The notes under the pieces were generated by a model, which was given only the letters and a program-made list of their open reading frames with translations, ran no database searches and had not been told where the DNA came from. A DNA stretch of 64,000 bases, from the NCBI GenBank assembly GCA_016703945.1, contig JADJBC010000007.1, forward strand, positions 233,726 to 297,725, in the 5' to 3' direction. Below, one piece after another: positions 49,496 to 60,017 of this stretch. How positions within the stretch are numbered: the stretch's first letter is position 1; every line of letters begins with the position of its first letter. The position numbers and the translations under genes were made by a program. Source of the DNA: Candidatus Aalborgicola danicus (GTDB taxonomy: Bacteria > Pseudomonadota > Gammaproteobacteria > Burkholderiales > Burkholderiaceae_C).

Positions 49496-51263
49496 GGACC
49501 CACCCTCCCTCAAAGAAGTTCTGAAGCGTTTCGATCACCGCCATGCGATAACCATCGCCATCAGCCTCGGTCCAAAACATCGCGTGTTCCACCTGCGGGC
49601 TATAACATTTAAGAAAGGCATTGCGCGTGCACAAGGGCACAAAAATACCGTCGCGATCCAACGCCAAAATTCGCTGCCGCTTAACAGCAAACACAGCGTT
49701 CTTGTAACTTCGGTTTGTCTTTTCGTCGAGTAATACCAAATTGGCAATGCTGTTATCCGGCTCTTCTTCGTCCAGTTCATGAAAGTGCTTCAGCACGCTT
49801 TCGTAAATTACTTCAAAGCGTGAATCGGTCGCCTCAACGTGCGTCAGACTCATAAATTCCGCAATCTCGGCAAGTAGCTCTGGGGCATCAGCCGAATTAT
49901 TGAGATAGCCTTGGCAATGCAATAGCCATTCCCGCTGCACTGTCAGACGGAGAGGCCGTGCCGACGCCACCGAGCGCACATGCTCAATGTCCCAGCGCTC
50001 AGTCTTAAATCCCTCAAACTGAAATCTTAAGTTCGATGCCTTATTGGCAAGCAACGTGGCTAGGTTGAAGAGTAAAAGGACGGGGCGAATCTGCGCGCTA
50101 TGCCGCCCGTATTCGAGGGTTTCAACCTTGTTGGTAATAAGCGCCCGTAACGACTCACCAATGCCCGCACCATTGGCATTGCCCTTCATCGTGCGTTCAA
50201 GAATTCTGGTCCGAAGCGATTCTTTGAAAGCGCTCTTGGTACTCTTTTCTGCCAACTTGCGGAGCTCGTTTACGTCCATCCCTGACCAGATCAAGAAACC
50301 GACCAAGTGATACAGCCGTCTATCTTTAAACCATTCTTCCAACTGCATAAAGGCGCGTTTTACTGCAAGCCACTCCCTCTCGATGTCAGCGCTCCCGTCA
50401 TTGAGTTCATTGCTGAAATAGTAAAAGGTAGCATAAGCATCCGTGCTTGGGCGCATCCCGTCTTCTCTGGCAATCAGGTCGAATAAGAAGCCGATACGGT
50501 TGCCCCTCTGTTCGGTGTCATTACTCAAAAAGCACCAGAAATCGTTGTCCTGTAGTGCCTTTTCCAATTGATCCCATTCCAGGGCAATCTGCAACTGTGA
50601 CGACGAGGCACTCTTGGTGTTTTTTGAGCGACGAAGGAAAAGTGCCCGGATTAGCTCACCATTGCTGAGTGGAATTTTGCCTACATTCAATCGGGTAAAT
50701 GCGTCTACAGGGTCTTCGTCCGCAGCGAGTTGGAACCAGATTACTTCTGCTTGATTCATAAGAGCCGACTTAATTGCTTCAACCTCACTTTCGCGACTTG
50801 CAAACCATGTCTCAATAGTCTGCACTGCTTGTGCAATGTGAAAGAAATCGATATTGCTCATCGCTCGATCGTCGGATGGGTTCTCCAGAAACTCAATCAG
50901 GCCAGGTCGAGTCTCGTATTCCAAAGAGTAGAGCTTTTGCTGGTATCGAACTGCCAGGCGGTCATTGAAATGCCGCAGGATCAGCAATAAAGTGGTCAAA
51001 CGTTGCTGGCCATCCACGACCTCGAACGCACCGTCGTAATTGCGCCGAAGTACCAGAGGCTGCAAACAGTAGAACTCTTTCGGTTGAGGATTCTCGCGCT
51101 GAGTGAAGTCGCGAATATCTTCCAGCAACTGAGATACCTGCTGAGGTTCCCACCGATAGCCGCGCTGATAGGCCGGAATACGGTAGCGGATAGGTTGGTC
51201 GGTGTCATCGACACGAAGATCTGTGACCTTTGTCTGTGTGATGTGTTGTTCGGTCATATTCAT
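49488..51263 (-). CDS. DUF262-DUF1524 (HNH) protein, GmrSD/SspE-like
   Basis: 591 aa. DUF262 with YRIPAYQRGYRWEPQQV, EVVDGQQRLTTLLLILRHF and TRLNVGKIPLSNGELIRALFL. The C-terminal DUF1524 HNH nuclease has WDIEHV and NLVLLDEKTNRSYKNAVFAVK, the paired motifs of the fold. GGGAGAG before ATG 51263 fixes this start over the GTG at 51299. Type IV and SspE relatives use this combination to hydrolyse NTP and nick DNA. The gene follows a 167-aa unknown gene and overlaps the next DUF262 gene. A restriction-like effector is the best guess. Confidence 0.85.
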   Translation of the reverse strand: MNMTEQHITQTKVTDLRVDDTDQPIRYRIPAYQRGYRWEPQQVSQLLEDIRDFTQRENPQPKEFYCLQPLVLRRNYDGAFEVVDGQQRLTTLLLILRHFNDRLAVRYQQKLYSLEYETRPGLIEFLENPSDDRAMSNIDFFHIAQAVQTIETWFASRESEVEAIKSALMNQAEVIWFQLAADEDPVDAFTRLNVGKIPLSNGELIRALFLRRSKNTKSASSSQLQIALEWDQLEKALQDNDFWCFLSNDTEQRGNRIGFLFDLIAREDGMRPSTDAYATFYYFSNELNDGSADIEREWLAVKRAFMQLEEWFKDRRLYHLVGFLIWSGMDVNELRKLAEKSTKSAFKESLRTRILERTMKGNANGAGIGESLRALITNKVETLEYGRHSAQIRPVLLLFNLATLLANKASNLRFQFEGFKTERWDIEHVRSVASARPLRLTVQREWLLHCQGYLNNSADAPELLAEIAEFMSLTHVEATDSRFEVIYESVLKHFHELDEEEPDNSIANLVLLDEKTNRSYKNAVFAVKRQRILALDRDGIFVPLCTRNAFLKCYSPQVEHAMFWTEADGDGYRMAVIETLQNFFEGGWVHE

Positions 51264-51288
51264 CGATCTCTCCCAGTTGGCAGCTCGC

Positions 51289-51792
51289 TTACCGTTCACT
51301 AGCGCACATCAATTCACCGCCTTCAAAGGACAAAACCATTTCCCGCCGGTCTTCGTCCTCATCATCATCCGCGTCGTAGGGTTGATCCCAGCAGTCGGTA
51401 CAAGGGTAGGTCAGCAGTAGGTCACCCGTGTATGGCACCGGCAGATTGTGAAATACCAGGTACTCGAATCGATGCTCTCGAATAGCGTCCCGTTCACCAT
51501 CTTTATCGAAGACATGCATCTTCTCGTAGCGAACCAAAACCTCGCGCTGTGCGTCGCTTGGCAGGGCGGGCGGCCGATCCTCAGGGAAATTCACCTGAAT
51601 CTTGAGCAGGTACAGCTTATCCCTGGAAACCATGAAATGATCAACTCGACCACTCCAGTTGGCACTGCTGGCACTGTGGGTTTCAATTCCCAAAGCTTCG
51701 TTGGTCGGCACCGCTGCGTAGTCACCATCCCAATGTTCAACAGCCCACTTTCGGCCGTCGAAGGTGCAGGTATCGGGGATTTGAGCTGTCAC
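51289..51792 (-). CDS. Hypothetical protein of the R-M locus, 167 aa
   Basis: Not recognised. Middle-length acidic protein (YPCTDCWDQPYDADDDEDEDRREMVLSFEGGEL at the end), with ANWSGRVDHFMVSRDKLYLLKIQVNFPEDRP in the middle reading as an all-beta sheet. The start is GTG 51792, overlapping the stop of the ATPase gene (GTGA), so expression is coupled. Too acidic to bind DNA by itself. A small adaptor or inhibitor is possible. Confidence 0.7.
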   Translation of the reverse strand: MTAQIPDTCTFDGRKWAVEHWDGDYAAVPTNEALGIETHSASSANWSGRVDHFMVSRDKLYLLKIQVNFPEDRPPALPSDAQREVLVRYEKMHVFDKDGERDAIREHRFEYLVFHNLPVPYTGDLLLTYPCTDCWDQPYDADDDEDEDRREMVLSFEGGELMCASER

Positions 51793-53176
51793 AAAACGTC
51801 CTCCATCACTTCCCAGGTTCCGCCTTTGGCCGGGCCTACGCGGCGGATGCATCCGGCTTCGCGCAGGGCTTTCAAGTGTTTTTCGACACCGCTAGTGGAG
51901 GCCATGCCCACTTCAGCCGCTAACGCTACGGTGCTGATTTGCGGGTTGCGGCGCATGGCTTGCATCAGTGCCAGGCGGGTAGCGGTGGCTTTTTCACCCC
52001 ACTTTTCACCCCACTTTTCACCCCACTTTTCACCCCACTTTTCACCCCACTTTTCACCCCTCACTAGGGGCTTGGCTGGCGCCAACGCAAACGTCACCCA
52101 CACCCCACCGTCCTCCAGTTGCAAAACTGGTGCCTGCAAACCGGCGTCCACGCAGGCTTGCACCATGCGCTCAATGCCGCGCCCCCAAGACTCAATCTGT
52201 CCACCCCGGAAAAACGCATTGGCCACGTCGGGGTTAAAGGGTGCAGACGCATGCTTGCCCAGCAAACGCTCCACCGTCCAATCCGGGGACAAACGGCCTG
52301 AGTTCCAGATCATCAGCTTGTCGGCATACACGCTGATCTGGATCGGCGCGCCACTGGTGTAGTCCTTGTGCACCACGGCGTTAAGCACCGCCTCGCGCAG
52401 CGCGGGCAGGGGCACCGGCCAGGTTTCCACGCGCTGCAAACCGTCGTAGCTGATCAACGCCTTCATGTATTTGGCTTGCAGCACCTCGATGGTCTTGTTC
52501 ACCTGCACCAGCAGCGGCCCGTTGACCTCATCTTGGTAGAGCAGATCGGCATCGGTCTCAAAGAAACCAATCTTCACAAAAGCACCGGTAAACCAGCGCC
52601 CCGGATCGGCATGAAACAACAGCACGGTGGCCCGCTTGCATAAGCCTTCTTCCAGCAAATGCAGGCGCTCCAGCAGCGCGGTGTCTGGCTCTTGCAGCAT
52701 CGCCTCTGGCAAGCGCTGGCTGCGCACGGCCTGCTGGCGAAACAGCGCCAATGCACCAGGGTCCAGGTCGGCCACCTTCAGGCCGGGCAGCGCCACGCCA
52801 TCCCAGTGCAGCCCCTGCTTTTTCAGCAAAAGTGCGACAGCGCCGCACCTTTCAGCTCCTGCTTGGTACTACCGCTGCGAAAGTGGAATTCGCCCTTGTA
52901 GCTGATGGGGTTGGGGTAAGGATCCACCCGAATCTCCAGCAACTCTTTGCCGCCCTCCACCACCAGATTCACATCCACCATGATGCCAAGCACATCGCGC
53001 ACCTTGTTGGGTATTTCCTCCAGCAGCCGGGCCGCGTTGGCCACGCCCACTGCCTGTCCTCGGTCATTGCGCCCAATCACCAATGTGCCGCCCTCGGCAT
53101 TGGCAAAGCCGCACACCCAGCGCAGGTAGTCGTCGCGCCAGGACTCCTTCCACTCGGTTTTTTGGTTTTCTTTCAT
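51789..53176 (-). pseudogene. AlbA_2-domain ATP-binding protein (COG2865-like), one frameshift
   Basis: About 462 aa if restored. The N-terminal AlbA_2/Schlafen-like domain is ENQKTEWKESWRDDYLRWVCGFANAEGGTLVIGRNDRGQAVG. A GHKL-like ATP-binding middle (LREAVLNAVVHKDYTSGAPIQISVY, FRGGQIESWGRGIERM) and a C-terminal winged helix (STVALAAEVGMASTSGVEKHLKALREAGCI) follow. Five-plus GEKW repeats link the ATPase and the helix-turn-helix. A T missing from TTTT at about 52833 separates SHF from LLKKQGLHW. Members accompany type I R-M systems and may regulate or sense infection. Confidence 0.8.
51991..52060. repeat. 12-bp tandem repeat (GEKW)5+, linker of AlbA_2 ATPase
   Basis: Five full copies of ttttcaccccac plus 10 of 12 bases of a sixth. 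It encodes repeating GEKW on the minus strand. Copy number can vary by slippage without shifting the frame, so linker length is likely variable among strains. Confidence 0.95.
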
Positions 53177-53261
53177 GGAGTAAGGTCCTGAGTGCATGTG
53201 GTTCGCGTTCACATCACCCATGACGGAATCTTCGGTTCCGCGGCTCCGCCGAGCGCTAACA

Positions 53262-54493
53262 TCATTGATGACTTCCCGTGTAGACAACTTTGAAGTCTTG
53301 TTGGCTAAGCAAGTTTTTTGCGTAAAGGTGTAGGTCCGTTGTGGTTTGAAAGTCATTTGATTCAATCAACGTCACTAAATCGCAGATGTACCAATAAATG
53401 TCTTGGCAAGCTTGAGCGGGATTGCAATCGATCTCGTAGAAATCTGCACCACCATGTACAAGTCGGTTGCGTATTTCGTATAGCTCGTCGTAACGCATCA
53501 GTTTGGACTTGAAGGCCGACTTGCTTCCGCTAGACAACAGCGATGCAATGTAAGTGCGGTGCACCCACCCCGTCCATTTTCCAGGAGCAACTAGACCATC
53601 CAACGCGAACACTAGGTTCAGAAATTTGGATTCATCCCCGAGTGCATAAAAGGACTGTCGAGATGCTCTGAGGGCAGATTTGACTCCTAACGCAAGCTCA
53701 TCGCTTCGCCCCTTGAGAATCTCCACCAAATAGCCAATTCCGCGATTTACCGGCTCTTCAACTTCTGGTCCAAGCCAGTTGTTTGATACTGAAATAGGTT
53801 TGCTTATTCCACTCAATGAAATTGGCTTGATGTGTGTCCGCTCTTCAGGAATGATCTCAATTGAATAAAAGCCGTCAGCAAGCTGCCCAGCGGGATTGGG
53901 GTGAAATGCGGTTTTAAGAAAGAAGAGAACTGATAGCGAACCAAATCCATCGCACTTTCCGCCATCGCAAGACATTTGTTGATGACGTAGTCGTTGTGAT
54001 CTAAAGATGAGTTGACCCGCAGAAGGTCCTTGTAAAGTATTGGGGTTTTAAACTCTACGTACTCACACTCGAAATCCCCAAGACGCTCATACGGTTCCGG
54101 GTCAAATTCTTTATTGCAGACGAACCGAAAATCACCGATTAAGAATGTCTCTTCAATCTTAAGCTTGGACAAAGGAACGATGACCGTGCACTGCATTTCT
54201 GCATCGCTCTCTAAGTCAGCAAGTTCAAAATTTGCGTTCTTAGTCTGCCCAACCGCAATTTCAAGCCACTGGAAGCAGTTAGTGAAGTCCTTCAGTACTT
54301 CGGCATCACTGCGCTTATTTTCATCTGTGAAGGTTACGCCATCACCTTCTGGGTACGCACTTGCCCAATAGTTCTTTAACCGAATCAGGGACAAAGAATC
54401 CGCAATAGCAGTCTCCCTCTCTAGCGCTTCTGCCTTATTCCACAAAAGGTTGCCCGAGTAGTGGCCATTGGGGAAAATTATTCGAGCGTCCAT
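53262..54493 (-). pseudogene. HEPN-domain protein (ApeA-like), one frameshift
   Basis: About 410 aa if restored. The N-terminal half (FPNGHYSGNLLWNKAEALERETAIADSL, FLIGDFRFVCNKEF) resembles the ligand-sensing part of ApeA-type proteins. The C-terminal half ends in a HEPN domain with YDELYEIRNRLVHGGADF (R-x4-H, the RNase motif). The frame breaks at AAAA near 53915. One more A joins SSFLKTAFHPNPAGQ. HEPN proteins of this type cut RNA on infection and cause abortive growth arrest. Located between hsdS and the AlbA_2 gene. Confidence 0.75.
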
Positions 54494-54500
54494 GTTTTTT

Positions 54501-55787
54501 TCAACTTGAAGTGGGTACCAGCCGAATCCTGCCGGTAAGCAGCTCTTGCATCATGGCCTGCTTGAGGGCTTGGGTTTTGGTGCGGCGGGCTTGCAGGGCG
54601 GCGAGTTCGGTGTCCATGTCGGAAAGGATGGTGGCGATGGCGGTTTGTTCCTCGATTTGAGGAAGTTTGATTGCGAGTCTCCCAAGTGCACCGCGTGAGA
54701 TTCGCTTGTGTGTAGTCCCACCGCTCCGATCACTGACAGCACGAAACCACTCGGGAGTAGAAAAGACATTCATTAGAAAAATCCGATCTACCATTTCGGA
54801 TGGTGGACGGAAAATCGTCACATCAACCGAAGTGACAATTCTCTCTTCACCGATGTCTGGTAGCACACAGGCTCTACCGGCAGGATCAGCCAAGCGGCAC
54901 ACCAGCAGGTCCCCAGTCTTCAGTTGCTTGCAGTTCAGTGAAGTGAACGATTCCTCGAAAATGAACTTCTTTATCACCTTCTCAACGAAACTCCCAACGC
55001 CAATATTTCCAGTTTGAATCAAGCGGATTCCGGCCGTCGTGATGTGTTCGGACTCAATCCAGTCGCCGTCGTCAAACAGTTCTTTTTTTCGCTCAGCCAA
55101 GTCAAAGAGGGTTTTTACCTCCCACTCCCCACTGAACCCGGGGAGGCGGGTTTGGCCGGTTAGGAGTTGCTGCATGGCGGCTACTTTGAGGCCCTGCTTC
55201 TTGGCGAGGAGACGATCCAGCCCGCCCAGCAGCGCATCCACATCACTCAAGGCTGCGGCGATGGCGCGTTGTTCGGTGAGGGGTGGCACTGGATATATGA
55301 AGTCCACTGCGTCGCTGATGTTGAACTGCTTTTGTGCTGTGCCGTACTGAACACCTGCCACGCGAGATCGGCCCAGCGGAGAGTTCATGGCAAAACAAAG
55401 CCACCGAGAATCGAAAGACGAATGCTTCCGGATGATCATCATGGAGGCGCAATTGCATCCATCTTATTCAGGCGGAATCACTGCAGTAATCCCAGGTTCC
55501 CCAACGCGAACCATCACCAAGTCATCCGAATAAAGCCTGGACGCTGGAAGGCTTTGATTGCTGGCAGTTGTAATCCGCTTTGCTGATTCCCAGTCAATTG
55601 CGTTTTCGCCAACGTTAGACCCCACCAACATGGGCACCGTCCCAGACTTATCAAAGTAGGTTGAAGGATTGATTACCAGACCAACGGACTGCCGAGGTGA
55701 AATACTTTTGAGTCGTTTGGCCTCCCAATCCTCCGGAATCACCCCCACCTCGGTCTGCTTGTACCCCGCCCGCAATGCCACGCTCAT
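54501..55787 (-). pseudogene. hsdS: Type I specificity subunit with in-frame stop
   Basis: Recognises the DNA target for the R-M complex. 428 codons with two target-recognition domains separated by conserved helices (LTEQRAIAAALSDVDALLGGLDRLLAKKQG...LLTGQTRLPGFSGEW, then IEEQTAIATILSDMDTELAALQ...LLTGRIRL). After VGEPGITAVIPPE a TAA at 55464-55466 stops the frame, and the sequence continues in the same frame as DGCNCASMMIIRKHSSFDSRWL. The break is a nonsense substitution, unlike the homopolymer indels elsewhere. ATG 55787 starts the N-terminal TRD. Truncation would remove one and a half TRDs. Confidence 0.85.
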
Positions 55788-55819
55788 ACCGTATCCCCCG
55801 CCGATGAACCCGCGGTTAT

Positions 55820-55898
55820 TGGGGTCAGAGTCCAAAATGCCTCAGCCTGTCGGCTGCCCCTTTGGGCGCTTGCGCGGGCATATTGGAATCCGACCCCA
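55820..55898. repeat. REP-like inverted repeat upstream of hsdS
   Basis: Arms 55820-55840 (tggggtcagagtcc...) and 55878-55898 match in 18 of 21 positions. Sequence type ggggtc(a/g)ga(g/t)tcc is common in betaproteobacteria, where it is linked to REP-associated transposases. Lies 33 bp before hsdS. Confidence 0.75.
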
Positions 55899-55936
55899 AA
55901 AACCGCTAGCCGCTGCTGGCACCCAAAATTTATGCC

Positions 55937-55993
55937 GAATCGGCCTCTAGCCCCCGGAGAACGTGCGTAAGAAGCTACCAAAACAATAGCAAC
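55937..55993 (-). repeat. Dispersed about 55-bp repeat, copy 8
   Basis: Minus strand: ttgctattgttttggtagct, then tcttacgcacgttctccgggggctagaggccgattc. It lies between hsdM and hsdS. Confidence 0.7.
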
Positions 55994-56010
55994 TGCAGCA
56001 TCCACCCGCC

Positions 56011-58499
56011 TCAGTTCCATGTGGCCCCCATGCGCTTCAAGTGTTCGTCCACCCGGGCGGCGAGTGTGACTACCTCGTCGGTGAGCTGGGGCAACGGCGT
56101 GGCGTAGCGTTCGGCCAGCTCGCGGATGCGGCCGGTGAGGGTTTGCGAAACGCGGTCCAGCTCGCCCTGCACGGCGCTAGACAGGTGGGCCATCCACTTG
56201 TCGTCCACCACCAGGGTTTTGATTTCTGCCTCGGTAAGCAGGGGGTATTTGGCGTCGATCTTCGCGTCCAGCGCCTCTTGGGCGGCTTTGAGCTGGGTCT
56301 TGGCCGTGGCTTGCTGGTCTAGCACGGCGGCATAGGCGGTGAGCACCTTGCGCTCGTCGGCATAGTCTGCGTCTTTGGCAATCTCTTTGAGCCGCGCCTT
56401 GACGGCTTTGGCGCTGATCTTCTGTTTGTCGCCTTCGCCCTCTATCACCTCGGTCAGCAGGCCGTCTTCGCCGCTGTGTTCTTCCAGCATTTCGTCCAGT
56501 TGCTGCTCCAGCGTGGACAGCAGGGTGTCCAGCGCATCCATGGCGGCGCGCTCGGGGGCGAAGTATTTGGTCACCAATATGCTGGCGGGCAGCAGGTCCG
56601 ACTTGAAGCGGCGTTTGCCTTTGAGGTAGTCGTGCGGCTCGGGCCAGACGAGTTTGTTGTTTTTGTCTTTGACCTGTTTCACTTCGCGCGCTTGCGCGCC
56701 TTGCACCCAGCCGTCTGCGGCTATCAGGTAGGTGTCGTCTTGCAGCACGCTGGCCCAGTAGTCCATCAGGTGCTGGTAGATGTCGTAGGCGTCGAGCAGT
56801 TTGGCGGGCTTGAAGGTGGTGAGCAGTGCCTCGGCGGTGGCCTCAATCAGCGCCTTGGGGTGGCCGTCTTTGACCAAAGGCGGTGAACTGCTGCGTGGCG
56901 GCGCTGCGCCACTGGGCAAAGAGCTGGGTGGCGGTCTGGTTGAAGGCGGTGAATTCGGCATGGCCAAAGATGGCGGGCTTGACCTCGGGCAGGAAGGCTG
57001 GCATAGCCGGGGCGGCCTGCGCTCTTGAAGAGGGAGGCGCGCACACCGGGCAGCACTTGCCAGTAGGCGGCCAGGGCGTTGTCGGGCGCGTCCAGGTCGC
57101 GCGTGGGGATGCCGCCGCGCAGGTGGCCGTCAATGTCTTGCAGGTCTTCGGGCGCGGTGCTGTCGATGTAGCGCGGTAGGTTGAGGTTGTAGTCGTTCTT
57201 GGGATCGGTAATCTCGCTCACCGGCACCATGCGGGCGTATTTGGGGTTGGTACTAATCAGGCGGGTGAAGGTGTCCACAATTTTGTGGATGTCTTGCTCG
57301 CGCAGGCGGTTCTTGTTGCCGTCTTTGATGAAGGCTTTGGACGCATCCACCATGAAGATGCCAGCCCGGGCGTTGGCGTTTTCTTTGTCCAGCACCAAGA
57401 TGCAGGCCGGGATGCCGGTGCCATAAAACAGGTTGGCAGGCAGGCCGATGATGCCTTTGAGGATGCCCGAGCGCACCAGTTGCTCGCGGATGACCGCCTC
57501 GGCGTTGCCCCGAAACAGCACGCCGTGGGGCAAGATGCAAGCGGCTTTGCCGCTGCCAGGTTTCATGCTGCGGATGATGTGCGGCAGGTAGGCGTAGTCG
57601 CCCTGTTTGGTGGGTGGCACACCCCAAGTGAAGCGCTGGTAGGGGTCTTTTTCGGGCGTTAAGCCGGTGCTCCAGCTTTTGTCAGAAAACGGTGGATTGG
57701 CCACAACGTAGTCGTAGGTGCGCAGTTGCTCGCCATCTTTGAACTTGGGCGAATCCAGCGTGTTGCCCGACAGGATGTTGGCTGTGGGGAAGTCGTGCAA
57801 GATCATGTTCATGCGCGCAAGGCCCGCCGTGGTCACGTCTTTCTCTTGCCCCTCCAGCGTGATGTGCTTGCCCGCCTCGGCGGCCACCTTGAGCAGGAGC
57901 GAGCCAGAGCCGCAGGTGGGGTCGTAGGCGGTGGTGGAGGCCACGGTGTTGCCCGGCGCAATGCCGATCACCTTGGCGATGATGCGACTGACCTCGCTTG
58001 GGGTGTAAAACTGCCCCTTGCTTTTGCCGCTCTCGCTGGCAAAGTGGCGCATCAAAAACTCGTAGGCATCGCCCAGAATGTCGTCATGCTCGGCGCGGTT
58101 TTGCGAAAAGTCGAGCACCGGGTTCTGGAAGATGCCGATCAGGTTGCTCAGCCGCTCCACCAGCGCCGGGCCTTCGCCCAGCTTTTCGGGGTCGTTGAAG
58201 TTGGGGAAGTCGCTGCGGGCCAGGCGGGCGTTGGCGTCAATCAGGGGCTGGATGATCTGGGTGTTGATCTTGTCGCCAATGTCGCTCTTGCCCTTGAGGG
58301 CAATCATGTCCGTAAAGCTGGCCCCCGGGAATGGTGACCGGCGGCGAAAGTCGTCGCTGTTGCCGTATTTGTCGCTGATGTATTTGATGAACAGCAGGAA
58401 CAGCACATAGTCTTTGTACTGGCTGGCATCCATGCCGCCACGCAGTTCGTTGCAGGAGGCCCAGAGGGAGGAATAGAGGTCGGATTTCTTGATGGCCAT
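56011..58499 (-). pseudogene. hsdM: Type I DNA methyltransferase, M subunit, two frameshifts
   Basis: N6-adenine methyltransferase of the R-M complex, about 828 aa if restored. The N-terminal helical domain (SLWASCNELRGGMDASQYKDYVLFLLFIKYISDKY) is followed by the SAM motif DPTCGSGSLLLKVAAEAG and catalytic NPPFSDKSW. Motifs and the conserved PRYIDS end of the core lie in frame 1. After RASLFKS the frame changes twice (about 57025 and 56885). The C-terminal region (PEVKPAIFGHAEFTAFNQTATQLFAQWR, DGHPKALIEATAEALLTTFKPAKLLDAYDIYQHLMDYWA, DEHLKRMGATWN) continues to 56011. Two single-base insertions in one intact-looking gene suggest errors. Start ATG 58499. Confidence 0.87.
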
Positions 58500-58693
58500 G
58501 GAATTCTTGTGGTTTGCCCTGGTGCCATTCGGCACAAGTGGGCAAGCTTACCCCAAGGGAAACGGCCATTTTGCGAAACAGATTTAACCCGCCAGCAAAG
58601 CTTCTCCAGCCAGTAGGCTTGCAGCCCCTCGCCAATGGTTTGGTTCACGATTGCGCCGTGGTGGCCGAATTCTTTTTCCTGTTGGTGGCAACA
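58500..58693. promoter_or_regulatory. Upstream region of the R-M operon
   Basis: About 190 bp between icd's terminator and hsdM. It should hold the promoter of the whole minus-strand defence locus, but no clear -10/-35 was found by eye. Confidence 0.4.
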
Positions 58694-58728
58694 ACAAAAA
58701 ACCCTAAGTGAATCAACAACTTAGGGTT
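58694..58728 (-). terminator. Rho-independent terminator of icd
   Basis: 10-bp stem aaccctaagt/acttagggtt with a 9-nt loop, followed on the minus strand by a T run. It lies 36 bp past the icd stop. Confidence 0.88.
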
Positions 58729-58763
58729 CTTGCTTGTAGGCCCTTAGCGGCCCTTGTACGTCC

Positions 58764-60017
58764 CTACATCTGGTCGATCATCACCTGCCCGAAGCCCGAG
58801 CAACTAACCTGGGTCGCACCGTCCATCAAACGGGCAAAGTCGTAGGTGACCTTCTTGCTCTTAATCGACTTTTCCATGGAACTGATGATCAGGTCTGCGG
58901 CCTCCAGCCAGCCCATGTGGCGCAGCATCATTTCTGCCGACAGAATTTCGGAACCAGGGTTCACATAGTCCTTGCCCGCATATTTGGGAGCCGTGCCATG
59001 GGTGGCCTCAAAACAAGCGACCGAGTCTGACAAATTGGCGCCGGGCGCAATACCAATGCCGCCGACTTGTGCGGCCAAGGCATCGGACACGTAGTCACCA
59101 TTCAAGTTCAGTGTGGCAATGACGCTGTACTCGGCGGGGCGCAACAAAATCTGCTGCAAGAAGGCATCGGCGATGCTGTCTTTGATCACGATGTCCTTGC
59201 CAGACTTCGGGTTCTTGAACTTGCACCAGGGTCCGCCGTCGATCAACTCGGCGCCAAACTCTTTTTGCGCCAGGCCGTACGCCCAGTCACGGAATCCACC
59301 TTCGGTGTACTTCATGATGTTGCCCTTGTGGACGATGGTCACACTGGGCTTGTCATTGTCGATGGCGTACTGGATGGCTTTGCGCACCAGACGCTCCGTG
59401 CCTTCGCGCGACACCGGCTTGATGCCGATGCCCGAGGTGTTGGGGAATCGGATCTTCTTCACACCCATCTCGTCTTGCAGGAACTTGATCAGTTTTTTGG
59501 CCTTGTCGCTTTCGGCTTCAAACTCGATACCGGCGTAAATGTCTTCCGAGTTTTCACGGAAGATCACCATATTGGTCTTGTGTGGTTCTTTGACCGGGCT
59601 GGGTACGCCGTCAAAGTACTGGATGGGGCGCAGGCACACATACAGGTCCAGTTCTTGGCGCAAAGCCACATTCAGCGAACGGATGCCCCCGCCCACCGGT
59701 GTGGTCAGCGGGCCTTTGATGGACACCACGTATTCGCGCAAGGCCTGCAGCGTTTCTTCTGGCAACCAGACATCGGGACCGTAAACATTGGTCGATTTCT
59801 CACCGGCGTACACCTCCATCCAGTGGATCTTGCGCTTGCCAGCGTAAGCCTTGGCCACTGCAGCATCGACCACTTTCAGCATCACGGGCGTGATGTCCAG
59901 ACCCGTGCCATCGCCTTCGATGAAGGGGATGATGGGCTGGTCAGGCACGTTCAAGGACATATCCGCATTGACGGTGATCTTCTGGCCTTCGGCTGGGACT
60001 TTGATGTGCTGGTACAT
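58764..60017 (-). CDS. icd: Isocitrate dehydrogenase (NADP+)
   Basis: TCA cycle enzyme: isocitrate to 2-oxoglutarate plus CO2. 417 aa, the usual length of the E. coli-type enzyme. Catalytic and substrate-binding blocks IPFIEGDGTGLDITPVMLKVVDAAV, RSLNVALRQELDLYVCLRPI, FRENSEDIYAGIEFEAESDKAKKLI and HGTAPKYAGKDYVNPGSEILSAEMMLRHMGW are complete. The NADP-specific KY...Y and ELIDGGPWCKFKNPKSG region is present. Start ATG 60017 matches the family. Monocistronic by its terminator. Confidence 0.96.
   Translation of the reverse strand: MYQHIKVPAEGQKITVNADMSLNVPDQPIIPFIEGDGTGLDITPVMLKVVDAAVAKAYAGKRKIHWMEVYAGEKSTNVYGPDVWLPEETLQALREYVVSIKGPLTTPVGGGIRSLNVALRQELDLYVCLRPIQYFDGVPSPVKEPHKTNMVIFRENSEDIYAGIEFEAESDKAKKLIKFLQDEMGVKKIRFPNTSGIGIKPVSREGTERLVRKAIQYAIDNDKPSVTIVHKGNIMKYTEGGFRDWAYGLAQKEFGAELIDGGPWCKFKNPKSGKDIVIKDSIADAFLQQILLRPAEYSVIATLNLNGDYVSDALAAQVGGIGIAPGANLSDSVACFEATHGTAPKYAGKDYVNPGSEILSAEMMLRHMGWLEAADLIISSMEKSIKSKKVTYDFARLMDGATQVSCSGFGQVMIDQM

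Noticed and set aside
51991..52060. CRISPR-like array appearance
   Set aside because: Units are 12 bp, directly adjacent without spacers and encode a protein repeat. No cas genes nearby.
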